Positions 38,101-49,252 of a stretch of DNA of 64,000 nt are shown here, piece after piece. Source of the DNA: Verpa conica (lineage: Eukaryota; Ascomycota; Pezizomycetes; Pezizales; Morchellaceae); the NCBI GenBank assembly GCA_033030425.1, contig JAUFSD010000005.1, forward strand, positions 1,601,001-1,665,000, given 5' to 3'. Numbering within the stretch: position 1 is the first letter of the stretch; each line of letters begins with the position of its first letter. Made by a program: the position numbers and the translations under genes. The notes under the pieces were generated by a model, which ran no database searches, had not been told where the DNA came from, and worked only from the letters and a program-made list of their open reading frames with translations.

Positions 38101-40065
38101 TCCCCCGCCACCTGCAAAGAACTCAACCGGAAACTCAATCTTAGGCCCAATGACGAAAATGCTGAGCAGCAAACATTCTCTAGGACAATTAAGGCACAAG
38201 GCTCAGCCTGCAACGCCGGCTCATGCGGACCCTACCATGGATCATGATGATTTATTGGCGGAAGATGAGATGAGGAAAATTGCCAGCAAGAGAAAGAACC
38301 TAGATGCCATGGCCCAGGAATTGGAGGAATTGAAGCGTCGGGCTACGCCAAAAGAACGAGTCTCTCCACCTCAGGCTCTTCGTACAATTAGCTTGAATAT
38401 TTTTGAACGTGGCGAGATTGTGGATTATAAGGAGATCTATTTTTGCGGGACTTCTGATGCCAAGAAGCATGTCGGCGATTTGAATTCTACAAGCTTGCCG
38501 AACTTTGGATATGACGATGAGCGTGGTGACTATATGATTGTAAAGGGTGATCACCTGGCATATAGGTATGAGGTGGTCGATGTATTGGGTAAAGGAAGTT
38601 TCGGGCAGGTGGTAAGATGTGTAGACCACAAGACTGGTGGATTGGTGGCGGTGAAAATCATTAGGAACAAGAAGAGGTTTCATCAGCAAGCTTTGGTGGA
38701 GGTTAATATCTTACAGAAGCTGAAGGAATGGGTATGTAATGCAGCCCCTTCAATGAGGGGATGGTGATACTAACAAAAACAAATTATAGGATCCACACGG
38801 GAAGCACAGTCTTATCAACTTTACGCAGTCCTTTTACTTCAGAGGGCATTTGTGTATCTCAACAGAGCTACTTGGTATGAACTTGTATGAGTTTATTAAG
38901 TCGAATGATTTCCGCGGATTCTCGTTACGGCTTATTAGGAGAATGACAAAGCAAATGTTGAGTAGCTTGGTGTTGTTGAAAGGGAAGAGGGTCATCCATT
39001 GTGATTTGAAGCCTGAGAACATTTTGCTAGCGCATCCTATGCGCTCAGAAATCAAGGTTATTGATTTTGGAAGCAGTTGTTTTGAGCACGAAAAAGGTAT
39101 TTTTCTTTAAGAATGCCCTGAGTCAATACTGATAGGTGTTTTTTTTTTTCAGTGTATACGTACATCCAATCTCGTTTTTATCGTTCTCCTGAAGTTATTC
39201 TTGGAATGACTTATGGGATGCCGATTGATATGTGGAGCTTGGGTTGTATATTGGCTGAGTTGTTTACCGGATACCCCATCTTCCCAGGAGAGAATGAACA
39301 GGAGCAGCTGGCTTGTATCATGGAGGTCTTTGGACCACCAGAGAAGCACTTGATCGAGAAAAGTACAAGGAAGAAGCTGTTTTTCGGTAGGTGCACCTAT
39401 TATCATTGGTCTAGTTTAGTTGACTAATGCTGTTTATAGATTCTTTCGGGAAGCCACGGATGATTGTCTCGTCTAAGGGAAAACGGAGAAGACCTAGCAC
39501 CAAAACCCTACAGTATGCTTTGAAGTGCGACGATGAAGCATTCCTTGATTTCATTGCTAGATGTCTGCGCTGGGACCCAGAGAAGAGACTTAAGCCAGAT
39601 GAGGCCATGCACCACGATTTTATCACTGGTCGCAAGTCCTCACGGCCACGAACAGCAAACGAGTCGCCAGCAAAGCGTTTCGGAGCTAGCTATTCAGCAT
39701 CGGTTTCTAGACCACTTCCTGATCCACCTGCCCCTAAGCCAAGAATTACCCACGGGGCATCAAGCACAACTCATAGCAATACAAATTCATCGCCGATGAA
39801 GGGTTATAGTGCTGTCAAGAGGAATACTAGCATAACAGGGGCAGGGACCAAACGAAATTCCATGGGTGGTGCGGTGCAAGGCAGTGGACTGCCAAGAGTT
39901 ACAGCAGCAGCAGCCCAGAGGAGTGTGAGTGGGAAGGTACCGACACCGTCGTCAAGTTCCCACGGCTTGAGGGGGTCCGCAGGAACTGCGTCATCGATTC
40001 GTCTAGTTAGGGACGACGAGTCGAGCGATAGCGCGACAGCGCAGAATACACATCGAAATCGATGA
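35111..40065 (+). CDS. pom1: Pom1-like DYRK-family protein kinase (polarity, cell-size control)
   Basis: Five exons: 35111-35520, 35608-38731, 38790-39096, 39153-39386 and 39440-40065; 1566 residues. The first ~1100 residues are low-complexity Ser/Pro/Arg/Lys-rich and probably disordered, with a poly-Thr run near residue 25. A DYRK-type kinase domain follows (about 1130-1450): [10 protein letters not shown], catalytic Lys1153 in [14 protein letters not shown] with Asp1250, DFGSSC with Asp1270, and the activation-loop [11 protein letters not shown] whose first Tyr is autophosphorylated in DYRKs. The C-terminal ~120 residues are again Ser-rich. Fission-yeast Pom1 forms cortical gradients that restrain mitotic entry and direct polarity and septum placement; that role here is inferred. 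The ATG at 35111 is the first in its frame after a stop at 34909, but the long leader makes the start somewhat uncertain. Confidence 0.92.
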
Positions 40066-41958
40066 TGATTATGAAACGATTGTTCCATGACCCTATATTA
40101 TTACTGTTTCTTGTCGATTTGCCATGTTTAATGACCATTCTCTTTTTATCATTTTTCTTCCTTTTATAACTCGTTCTTCATGTGAGGGAGTTTCACTTTC
40201 TTAACGGTTCACCTTTTTCCTTTTCTCACCGGGCAAGGCTGGGGTTCTTTAACGCTTTTTGTTGAGCAACTATTTTTTTTTGTCCCATTGTTATTACTTA
40301 TACATACTACGTACCTTATTTTTAATATCAACGGTGGGAAAAATAACGTCTCCTCTGGGTGTTGAGGACTTTGTGGACTATTTCTTGTTCCTTTTTTTTT
40401 CCTCGGAGAAAAGCAGTCTAAAAAAGGGTACCGAGCCGTTTATTTTATTTCGCGGGTGGGCTAATATCTCGGATTCTCCTTGTTCATTCTCTTTTCTAGT
40501 TGCCATTGCAAGTTGTGTTTTTATTTCCGGCTTTAGGGGTTCGGTTTTCTGTTGGGCAAAAAAACTGTCGTTACTAGATGTTTCGTTATACCTCCCTCTA
40601 TATACCTCACCGATCTCTACTCTTTGCACTTTCCTCCTCCTTTGTTTCACTTATACCTTTGTGTTGAGCGTGTGGTTGGGCGGAAAAAAGAAAAAGACAA
40701 CAGAACGAAAAATGATTTCTTATGGTTTACCTTATTTAGGGGGAGTTATTATTATTATTATTTGAGGGATCAGTTTAGTGGTTGGGGGAGGGGATATTAG
40801 TGAAAAAGTATGGAGTAGGGAGTAGGTATAAAAGAGCTGAGTGATAATGGGCTTCTTTTGGGATCATTTGTGTATATAGTCTATGTAGGGGTTGGGTTCT
40901 GTATCTATTTAGGTATAGGTTGGGGCAGTGTCGATCTTGGTGCTGAATGTAAGGGTTTTTCCTCTATTTTTCTTTGATAAAACCAGTCATAGTGTGTCAC
41001 TCGGTAGTGTGAGTTCGGAGCGGGCTTGTGGGTTATGGTGATTTGGAAGAGTGATTTGTAGGGTCTATTCAGCTTCAACACGGGCGGCGACTGTTTTTTT
41101 ATTTACATTCGGTGGTTTTTATTGGCCTATGACTTGGGAGTAGACCTCGCCTGTCATAAGTAGTCTCTTGCCTCTTACCTAAATCGTGTACTCTGACCAT
41201 AGTCCTCTAATACAAATGCACGATACAGTTCAACAAATACATCGAGATAAACACTACGTAGGCCATTCCGCCGGTCCTTCATGTAGTAAAGGGGGTTAGC
41301 TATAATAGCCAAAATTTAGTTATATTAGTTTAGTTTTTTGATAATAAATATGTGAAGGAGACGTGAAGGCTAATACTGCTACAAAACTAGAGAACCTACT
41401 GTTATGACCAGAGTCAATTGATAGGCATTAGGTGACTACCTAGCCTTATAATTATTTTAAGGCCAAGCAGGGGTTCCTATTAGTTAGAGTGGCATAATAT
41501 CCCACAGACTGCTTTCCACTTACGGTAGAGTATGTTAAGCATGTCAATGGTACTTTGGCCCCAGTAATTGAAAATATTATCAACCAGTAAATCAATAATC
41601 GAAAATATCGAGAAAATTCGATGTGTACGAGTGATTTCATATGATGACACTAATGAATAAAAAATTAATCATGAATACATAGAGCCCTAAGGCTAAGGTA
41701 TATAGCGCCACTAAAGAGTGATGGGTAGGAGCGAGAGATAAAACAAAAAGTAACCACCCATACAATGTACAACACGGATATATTTCTAAAAATAGCTATA
41801 TACAATAGGACCTCGAGAGTATGAAGCGTATATTTATATAAAGGTTATTCTTATACTGAGATTTCTTGCACCGAGGCAGACTTCTATGGGCGGTGAGAAA
41901 TAGGACCCTCAGCCTATATGCTTATAATGTAGTTATGCTTGTATCAAGGATACCTATA
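40066..41958. other. Convergent gap between Pom1-like gene and EFM7
   Basis: 1.9 kb between two stop codons facing each other. The first ~700 bp is T-rich (Pom1-like 3' UTR); the ORF at 40259-40765 there is a T-rich artefact. From 41200 the sequence is AT-rich and non-coding, with a segment near 41664-41705 that resembles one near 10970. Confidence 0.5.
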
Positions 41959-42887
41959 TCAAGATCCCCCTAACCTCTCTTCCACGCCCTCCCTCCATCG
42001 CAACTCATACCCAAACACCGTCCTTCTCAGCTCCCGATCCTACCCATCATTTCATCAGCACTTATGAAACCCAAAAATACAGACAAACTCACCCCCGGGT
42101 CCTCCTCAAACATCGGCGCCTCCAACTTCTCCTCCAACACCTTCTCTACACTAAACCCAACCTCCTCCGCAACCTCAAAAAACTTCAGGTCATCCGCATA
42201 CAGCCACGGCCTATGCGGTGTGAAAAACACCAACGCTCTTCCACCAGCAGCTAGAGTTAGCCTGACTGTTTCCGCAAGTGCCTTATGCTGCGAGTGATTA
42301 AACAGCAGGTCCGATAGAATCAATAAATCGAACTTTGCCTCCTTCACCGGAAGCACCGAGAGTAAAGAGGTGACATCACGACCCCATATATACCCCATCT
42401 CTGTAATATCCCGCGGTGACGGGAGGAGAAGACAGTTTTCAATATTCTTTGAGAGGTTCGACACAAGGTCTGGATCCGGATAGTCTGTTACGACAACCTG
42501 TAGTTATCGCATTAATTGAAGTATTACAACGAGTACTTTCAAGGAAAGGGGGGGAGGGGAGGATACATATGCAGCACCCCTCACAGCGCACACAAGACTA
42601 GGTAGTCCTGCGCCCGCACCAAGTTCTAGCACTGTCTTGCCTTTTATGAGCTCTGATGCCCGTCTCTCAAGGTACTCGCTCGTGACACGGCCAGCGTTCC
42701 AGAGCATGTGGCCCCATAGTGGGTTGTGCCCAACTAGTCGCAGGTTTAGGGTTTCTTTGTCCCCCGTTACGAGGGTGTGTTGTGCGGTGGTTGCGGGTTT
42801 GTCTGGGGGGCGGAAGTCGGCGGGTTCTTCGAAGAGGTCGAGACCGGCCTCGGAGTCGGTGTCGCTGTTGGTATCGCTGTGTGGCAT
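41959..42887 (-). CDS. EFM7: EFM7/NNT1-type protein N-terminal and lysine methyltransferase
   Basis: Three exons on the minus strand: 42567-42887, 42093-42497 and 41959-42030; 265 residues (yeast Efm7 is 261). After an acidic N-terminus (DLFEEPADFRPP) comes GHNPLWGHMLWNAGRVTSEY, then SAM-binding motif I VLELGAGAGLPSLV, VVTDYPDPDLVSNL, and LILSDLLFNHSQHKAL, followed by GGRALVFFTPHRPW. The end reads FEEDPG, RRTVFGYELRW, which is the family signature. Yeast Efm7 (Nnt1) methylates the N-terminus and Lys3 of elongation factor 1A; it was earlier annotated as nicotinamide N-methyltransferase. The last intron (42031-42092) ends in GGAG. Reading through it gives a false end, so a single-exon model would miss the conserved RRTVFG motif. 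It lies 255 bp downstream of TRP2 on the same strand. Confidence 0.92.
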
Positions 42888-43142
42888 TGTGTTGTAGGTT
42901 TATATGTACTTGTGAGGGTTGGCTGGTGGGGTTGGAATGAGGCTCTGCGCAGTGGGTGGTGGGGTCTGAGAGAAATGATAGCTTGGGACTCAACATCACG
43001 CGAATTATAGACAGAAAGGAACTATAGGTAACAATCATTTTTAACCCCGCTATTGGAAATAAATACAGGAGAAAAGAAGAAAAGAAAAACCCCAAAATTG
43101 AAATATAGCTCCTGGCTAACATGTAAGGTTCAGTTTGGATGT

Positions 43143-45078
43143 TCATGACCCATCACCCATATGAACAGAAGTAGCAGCATCAACCTCATGTCCTTGCTTC
43201 AGGTCATTCAGGGTATCTTCTTCTATACTAGAGTATTTCTCCTCCGCGCTGGTAATACAGTGCATATTTGCCCCAAGCTTATTCATAGTTTCCACCCATT
43301 CATCATACGGGTCGGAATCATAGACAATCCCACCACCTAGTAGGGAAAACGAGTTGTTAGTTTAGAATTGGGGGGGATTAGATTCAAGAGAAAGAAAGAA
43401 AAATACTAGGCAGCCGGAGCGGGACTTACCAGCTTGGAGATATGCAACTCCGTCCTTAACCAACATTGTGCGCAACGCAATGCATGTATCCATACTATCC
43501 GCCTCATACCCCCAGTACCCGACTGCACCACCATAGACGCCTCTCCTCTCTCCTTCCAGCTCCCCGATCAGTTCCATAGCACGGATCTTTGGCGCCCCCG
43601 AAACGGTCCCAGCGGGAAAGATGCTCCTAAGAGCGTCGAATCTCGTCATGCCCTTTCTAAGAACTCCTGAAACCTGCGAGACAAGGTGCATGACGTGAGA
43701 GAACCGTTCAACGGTCATTAGCCGATCTACGGTAGTGGTGAGAGGGTCGCAGACACGGTTAACGTCGTTTCGGGCAAGGTCGACAAGCATGACGTGTTCC
43801 GCGCGGTCCTTAAGTGAGGCCTTTAATTCCTCGGCAAGACGGTCATCTTCTTCCGTAGTTATACCGCGCTTGACGGTTCCAGCGATGGGGTGAGTTATGA
43901 TGCGGCCGTTTTCGGACTTGACGAGGAGTTCTGGGGATGCGCCGACGAGTTGGAAGTCGGTGCAATCTATGTAGAATAGGTAGGGAGAGGGATTGACTGT
44001 GCGGAGGTGGCGGTAGATGTTGAATGGGTGAAGAGATGTTGGACGGGAGAAACGCTGGGAGGGGACAGCTTGGATGATGTCGCCTTTGACGATATGCTCC
44101 TTCAATCGATGGACATGACCCTCGTAGCCGGCTTGACCGATATTGGAGACATATTGTTGGTCCTTTACGATGGGAGGCTGCGGAGGGAGGGGTATTTCTC
44201 CGCCTTGGAGGGTATCTATTACTTCTGAAATTGTCACCCGGGCAGTCTCGTACAGCGCTTCGAACTCAGACCTAGAGATGTCGCCGTCGGGAATGCTGAG
44301 GTATGTGACGACCTTGATTGACGCGAAAAAGTGGTCGAATGCGACAATCGTGTCACAGAGCATGAACAATGCCTCGGGGGTCTTGAGAATATCCTTGAGA
44401 GGGCGAGCAGTACGAGGTTCAAAATACTTTACACAGTCGTATGCGACGTACCCAACCGCACCACCAGACATAGGTGGGAGCTTTACACCAGGGATCTTTG
44501 CGACACGGTATTGGCTGAGCTCCTTTTCGAGCTCAGTGAGCGGGTCAATCTCAGGACCATGGCCAGTGCCAGTCTTGATAACTTTGCGAGGGTCTATTGA
44601 GGGAAGTCAGTCGCTGCTGCCCGGTGAACTTGAATCCAGGAATTCTGATACATACCACATCCGAGGAAACTGTACCGTCCGATTGTTTCCCTACTCGAAG
44701 CACTCTCAAAAAGAAACGATTGTTTTGTCTTGCTCCTGCACTCCAATTAATACCTAAACTCCAATTTTTGTTCCAGATGTGTGACTCACTTTGCGCTCAA
44801 CTTCAGGTACGCGCTCGAGGGGTTTAGGAACTCGGCCGGAATCTGAGAAAAAAAGGGAACGATATTCGGGGCCTTGGAACCATCTGTACTCTTCGCCTTG
44901 GAGATAAAATCGTATACCGTAGCGAAATCGGGTTGAATATTGATCTGTTTGAACTTTTATTATTATTCCGTTGCTTAGAAATTCTTCTCAGGAACGAGAA
45001 CTAAGGTGGGGCAAAATAAAACGGGAAGGGAAAGGAAACGGGAAGAGATGAAAGAGGGACTCCTACCTTTGGGGCCAT
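43143..45078 (-). CDS. TRP2: Anthranilate synthase component I (tryptophan biosynthesis)
   Basis: Five exons on the minus strand: 45067-45078, 44790-44944, 44656-44735, 43430-44593 and 43143-43336; 534 residues. It converts chorismate and glutamine-derived ammonia to anthranilate, with the glutaminase supplied by the TRP3/TrpC-type partner. The N-terminal tryptophan-sensing motif appears as FLFESASS (Glu66-Ser67, equivalent to the LLES motif). Catalytic-domain motifs are [50 protein letters not shown] and [20 protein letters not shown], followed across the last intron by [11 protein letters not shown]. The first exon is just MAPK. The product should be feedback-inhibited by tryptophan, since the sensing motif is intact. 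EFM7 follows closely downstream. Confidence 0.96.
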
Positions 45079-45678
45079 CTTTAGGAATTTGTAGATGTGA
45101 AACTTGGCTGTTGAGATGTTCAATTCCTGTTTGGCAATTCGACCAGCGCTTTTGTTGTGTTGTAAGAGTTCTAGTTCCTGTCTCCCCCGCCCAACTGTTT
45201 GTTAACTTCTCGACTGGTACTCTGCCGGTAGATCGGGCCGGGTAATCTTACCTGTATTACAACCAATATTCTGCCTGAACGGGAGAAGCGAAGAGTTGCG
45301 CAAGATCGTGAGATGAGGCTGCAAGATACCCACAGCTTTCCCCGTGGATGGAATTGTGAGAGATTGGATGAGCCACGTGACCACAATCCCGTGATCACAA
45401 TGTGCTATAGTCATATATTGTCACTCGTCGCCTAGCCTAGGTTTTGTAACTATGACACTTCTTGAAGTCTCGTTTCATTTCGTCATCTCTATGGTTCTAT
45501 TACCTACGACCCGGTTGATTCCTACATCATCACTTATATGTAGCTACAATTGATTATATTAGTACATATCGGGGTCTCAGTAGGAGTTACCTTTAGGCAC
45601 CTGTGAAGCATCATGATTACACTTGTTTCTTTCTCCCAAGTACATGTAACTAGCCAATAATGTGTTTATGTACCCCAT
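45079..45678. other. TRP2 upstream region
   Basis: 600 bp between the TRP2 ATG and the foldback element. A CACGTG E-box-type site (GCCACGTGACC, about 45372-45382) and a nearby CGTGATCAC sequence could be regulatory. I see no perfect TGACTCA (Gcn4/CPC1-type) element. Confidence 0.4.
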
Positions 45679-46302
45679 TACGGCGGACTGCAGCGACCAC
45701 TCCGCCATAATTGCGAAAGCGAAAGGCCAGAATCCCCCCCCACCAAAATATCCCCCAAAGTCAATTAGCCAATGAGTATATTTAAATTACTTTGTGCTCT
45801 TGAAATGTAAATAAACTTCCTCTTAGCTATAGCACCCTAGGAAGTAGGTGGAAGAGGGGTGGAAGCAAGGTTTTTGGGTAAAGTCCTTACCCTGTTGCCC
45901 AACTGGAGCACCTCAGGCTTGAATTAGAGAGTTTACAGCTGCTCAGAGACTTTACATACCATTAGGGATACCCTAGCTAGGCATACAAATTCGTTTAGAA
46001 AAATTTTTTTTTTGGGGGGGGTTGTGAACAAAATGTTTAGAGATCTCTACACCCACAATATCCCAATTACCTCTCAGGGAAAAGGTCTTGATCTAGCTCT
46101 ATCCTAAAACCTTGCTTCCATCCCTCTTCCACTTGTTCTCTAGGGCACTATATGTAAGAGAAAGTGTATTTACTTATTAAGAGCACAAGGTAATTCAAAT
46201 ATATTTCTTAGCTTATTAATTTTGAAGGAAATTTTGGTGGGGGGGGGATTTTGGCTTTTCACTTTCGCAATTATGGCGGAGTGGTCGCTGCAGTCCGCCG
46301 TA
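45679..46302. mobile_element. Foldback element with ~215-bp terminal inverted repeats (624 bp)
   Basis: The left end, starting TACGGCGGACTGCAGCGACC, and the reverse complement of the right end are identical for the first 41 bases. They stay clearly alignable (roughly 80% by eye) for about 215 bases on each side, leaving a ~190-bp centre. CCCCAT directly flanks both ends (45673-45678 and 46303-46308); counted with the adjoining TA, the octamer TACCCCAT occurs on both sides (45671-45678 and 46301-46308). This looks like a target-site duplication. No ORF inside, so it is a non-autonomous DNA transposon. Superfamily not determined; a 6-8 bp duplication excludes Tc1/mariner. Confidence 0.8.
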
Positions 46303-49252
46303 CCCCATGAACTTAGTACCAATAACCCGATCGGCTTAAGCCAAGTTCCACTTACCTAAGAGCTAGACTAAACTCCCGGGCCTATACCCCAAACCCTATC
46401 AACTGCTCTAGTCTACATTTACAACTCTTCACAGATCAGCACTCACAACCCCTCCCAGGAGTAGGACTCCTGCATGATACACGAATCGAGAAACCCCGAC
46501 GTGTCTTCCTTTACAGGTCCCTGCATGTAAGTTAAAATAATGCAAGATCGACACATACAAGCGCTGCACACACGTGGACTTGCCGATTTCAATAGAGTAT
46601 TCCTCTTTATGCCTTACCCGCGGGACTGCCGCATGCCCGCATGGAGGGTACTCACCCACTCGTACGACACCGCCCTCTTCACCTTATCCTGCGATTCGAT
46701 CGATTAATTACCCTAATATTAATAAGAACAATTATAACAAGGCTGTCATTGTACAGTGTTATGTTACATTGCATGTGAATATTCTTTCCTCTCCGGCTGC
46801 CGGTGCAGAGAGAGGGGGGGGGCTTCTATAACGGGGTCTAGTTTGCGGTGAGGAAGTGGGGATGGGACGTAGTCATACTTAGTAACTATCTACAATGTAT
46901 AGATGATTGTTAAGGTTCTAGTCTGCAAAAAAAAAATAACCGATATAATCTAGTTCTGGTGTCCGATTCGCGAATCAGGGATTGATAGATGCCATGGGGG
47001 AATAAATGTCGCGCGGGTAGGCATGTCGGGTGTATGATCATTTCCGGGTGGGGAGTAGGACTGAGTGTACTGAGTATGGTGCTCGAGCCCAGTTTAATGG
47101 TCGGGCGATTGCGTATACTGTGAGATCTGTCGCTCTAAGAATTCTTGGGCTCGTGGGCTAGGGATACTCTGATTTCGCTTGTTCATGCACTGGCCTACTA
47201 TTGGTAGCATACAACGTTCTGCTATTCGAATGATACAGGAAAGCGGAAGCGATTACTGGATATGTTTATCTAGATAATCGCCTATTCATTACTGGAAGGC
47301 TATAGGCTGTTTCCCCTACACCGATACGTACCTGATACCGGTTTAAACCCCGATCTCTTGAACAGATACGCCTATCATATGGGCTGGATATTAACAATGA
47401 TCATAGAATTCAAGAGCTGAACCCCCTGCAGCCCGGTCCCTGCCGATTCAGGTGGATCGAACTTAGTAGACAACTTTGTTAATACCCAGCAAACCTATCC
47501 AAAACTGTCACAAATCAGCTCTTCGTTGTTGAAATTCAGTATCTGTCTGACACTTGGCCATGAGACACTCCAGTAACTACTTCAGTTACACGTACGTTTT
47601 CACAATGAATTGTCCCAGCCTAGTCCAGTTCCTTCTAGAAACGCCGCACACAAGCACATCCTCCCCCCCCCCATCGGCAATCCGTGGTGTTTTGAATACT
47701 GCAGATTGACGTTGTGCGTGCATACTTTGACACCAGAAAAGGAATGGAAGGGGAGAAGGGGAGCGGAAGGATGAAAAACGATATCAGATGCGAATCGGGT
47801 TTGTATTTATGGCTATCTCGGAATTTATTTTATTTTTATTTTAAAACTCGAACCCTTTTCCTCCTGAATACCTAGGAAAGGATGTCATTGTACATATCGC
47901 CCGGTACGTTCCTGGTTAGTGGGAGTTACTGTGTCTGATACCCAACTAGCGTGGCGGAGGTTTGATATCTACCGGGAAGATGGCTGGCATCTGGGTCCAC
48001 TTGGGTTAGATGTGAAATTTCAAGTGTAATCCTTGTCGAAGCCTGATTTCATTGTTTGTTAACCGATAGGGATGATATGGCCGGCCGATGAGTAGTTTTT
48101 TCTTTCGTTTATTCTGGAGTCTATTAAGATGTGGTGAGGGGGGGGGTTGTGGGGGAAGCTTTCCTTGTTTTTCCATCCCTCTTTTCGTTTACAAGAACAC
48201 CCGCTTATAGAATACCTAGTTGAAAGTAGACACCAGCGCAGCTAGTAGGAATCTAGAGTAGATTTACAGGAGGTACGAGTTGAGGGAATTTTCCCGGGCA
48301 TAGCGTAGGATGATCAATCATTCCTTTAAAGGGCTTTCTTTTTTTCTTGGCTAGGTAGCGGCTCTTACCTCTCGCCCAGGGACGTGGGAATCAAAAAAAA
48401 GAAGCAAAGGATCCGGTCCTGGCAGAAAGACGTTGGTTGGCATCGAATCTCGATGGCTCTACCGAGCCGGATCAGCGTGCCACATGCGGATTTGATGTGA
48501 GATGATCTGCACAACAACAGCTATGCACGTTGCCGACATCTGCAGCTGCTATCTACGGGCCAACGTCATTGAACATACACGTACATGTGTTTTGGGAATT
48601 CTCTAAATAAAATTAAAATGCTGTTCTGCGGTATGCACGCCGGAGAGCGGCGAACGGAAAAACTCCTGAATGGATTGTAATCACAAATCCTTTATGCTTG
48701 CCCTCCAACCTCTCTCTCCTACTACTATACCGAACTTCTCCCCCTATGATACCAAGGAGACCCTGCAATCTTCTACAGCCGTAGCACGTCGGGAGGGAGC
48801 AGGGCTGACAGCAAAGATTACGGCCTAGCCCCAAACTTGTAAATTTGACTAATACTCCCTTCTGATGTCACCGCGAAAAGGAAGGAGCAGGCCGGCAGCA
48901 TCAATGGCGATCTGTAAACCAAGACATTACTGAATACCCGCTACGGAAGCGCGTTGGAGTTCGGGGGAGAACTATAGACTCATCGATTTAAGGCATTAGC
49001 AGCCGAGCTTAACGTGAATTATCGAGGTCCTACGTTGTGGATGAGTGGGGTAGTGCGGTTTTCTGAAAATGAGGTCTTCAGTATATAAGCCAGCTAGTTC
49101 CCCCTCGAATTACTTTATTCTCCATCACCTCATCGAATACTAAACTCACGCTACTTACAAAGACATCAACTCTACACCATTCCATCTCCCTCGTTACCTA
49201 TCCTCAAAGCAACATACGAATTTACACTTTTACATTAAATTCATCATTCATT
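46303..49252. other. 2.9-kb gap between foldback element and HAD hydrolase gene
   Basis: No recognisable gene. The ORF at 46429-46659 (-) contains several Cys/His but no recognisable domain. A run of C at about 47664 and a run of G at about 48138 occur. From about 49080 the sequence becomes a promoter and leader: TATATAA at 49083-49089, then a CT- and AC-rich 5' UTR up to the ATG at 49253. Confidence 0.5.
49083..49089 (+). promoter_or_regulatory. TATA box of the HAD hydrolase gene
   Basis: TATATAA about 165 bp before the start codon, immediately upstream of a pyrimidine-rich stretch. Confidence 0.5.

Noticed and set aside
40259..40765. 168-codon ORF downstream of the Pom1-like gene
   Set aside because: Phe/Leu/Ser-rich translation of a T-rich 3' UTR; no family motif.
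42027..42092. EFM7 ending in the read-through frame (..GVSLSVFLGF)
   Set aside because: Splicing at GTGAGT to GGGAG yields the conserved RRTVFGYELRW ending of the family.
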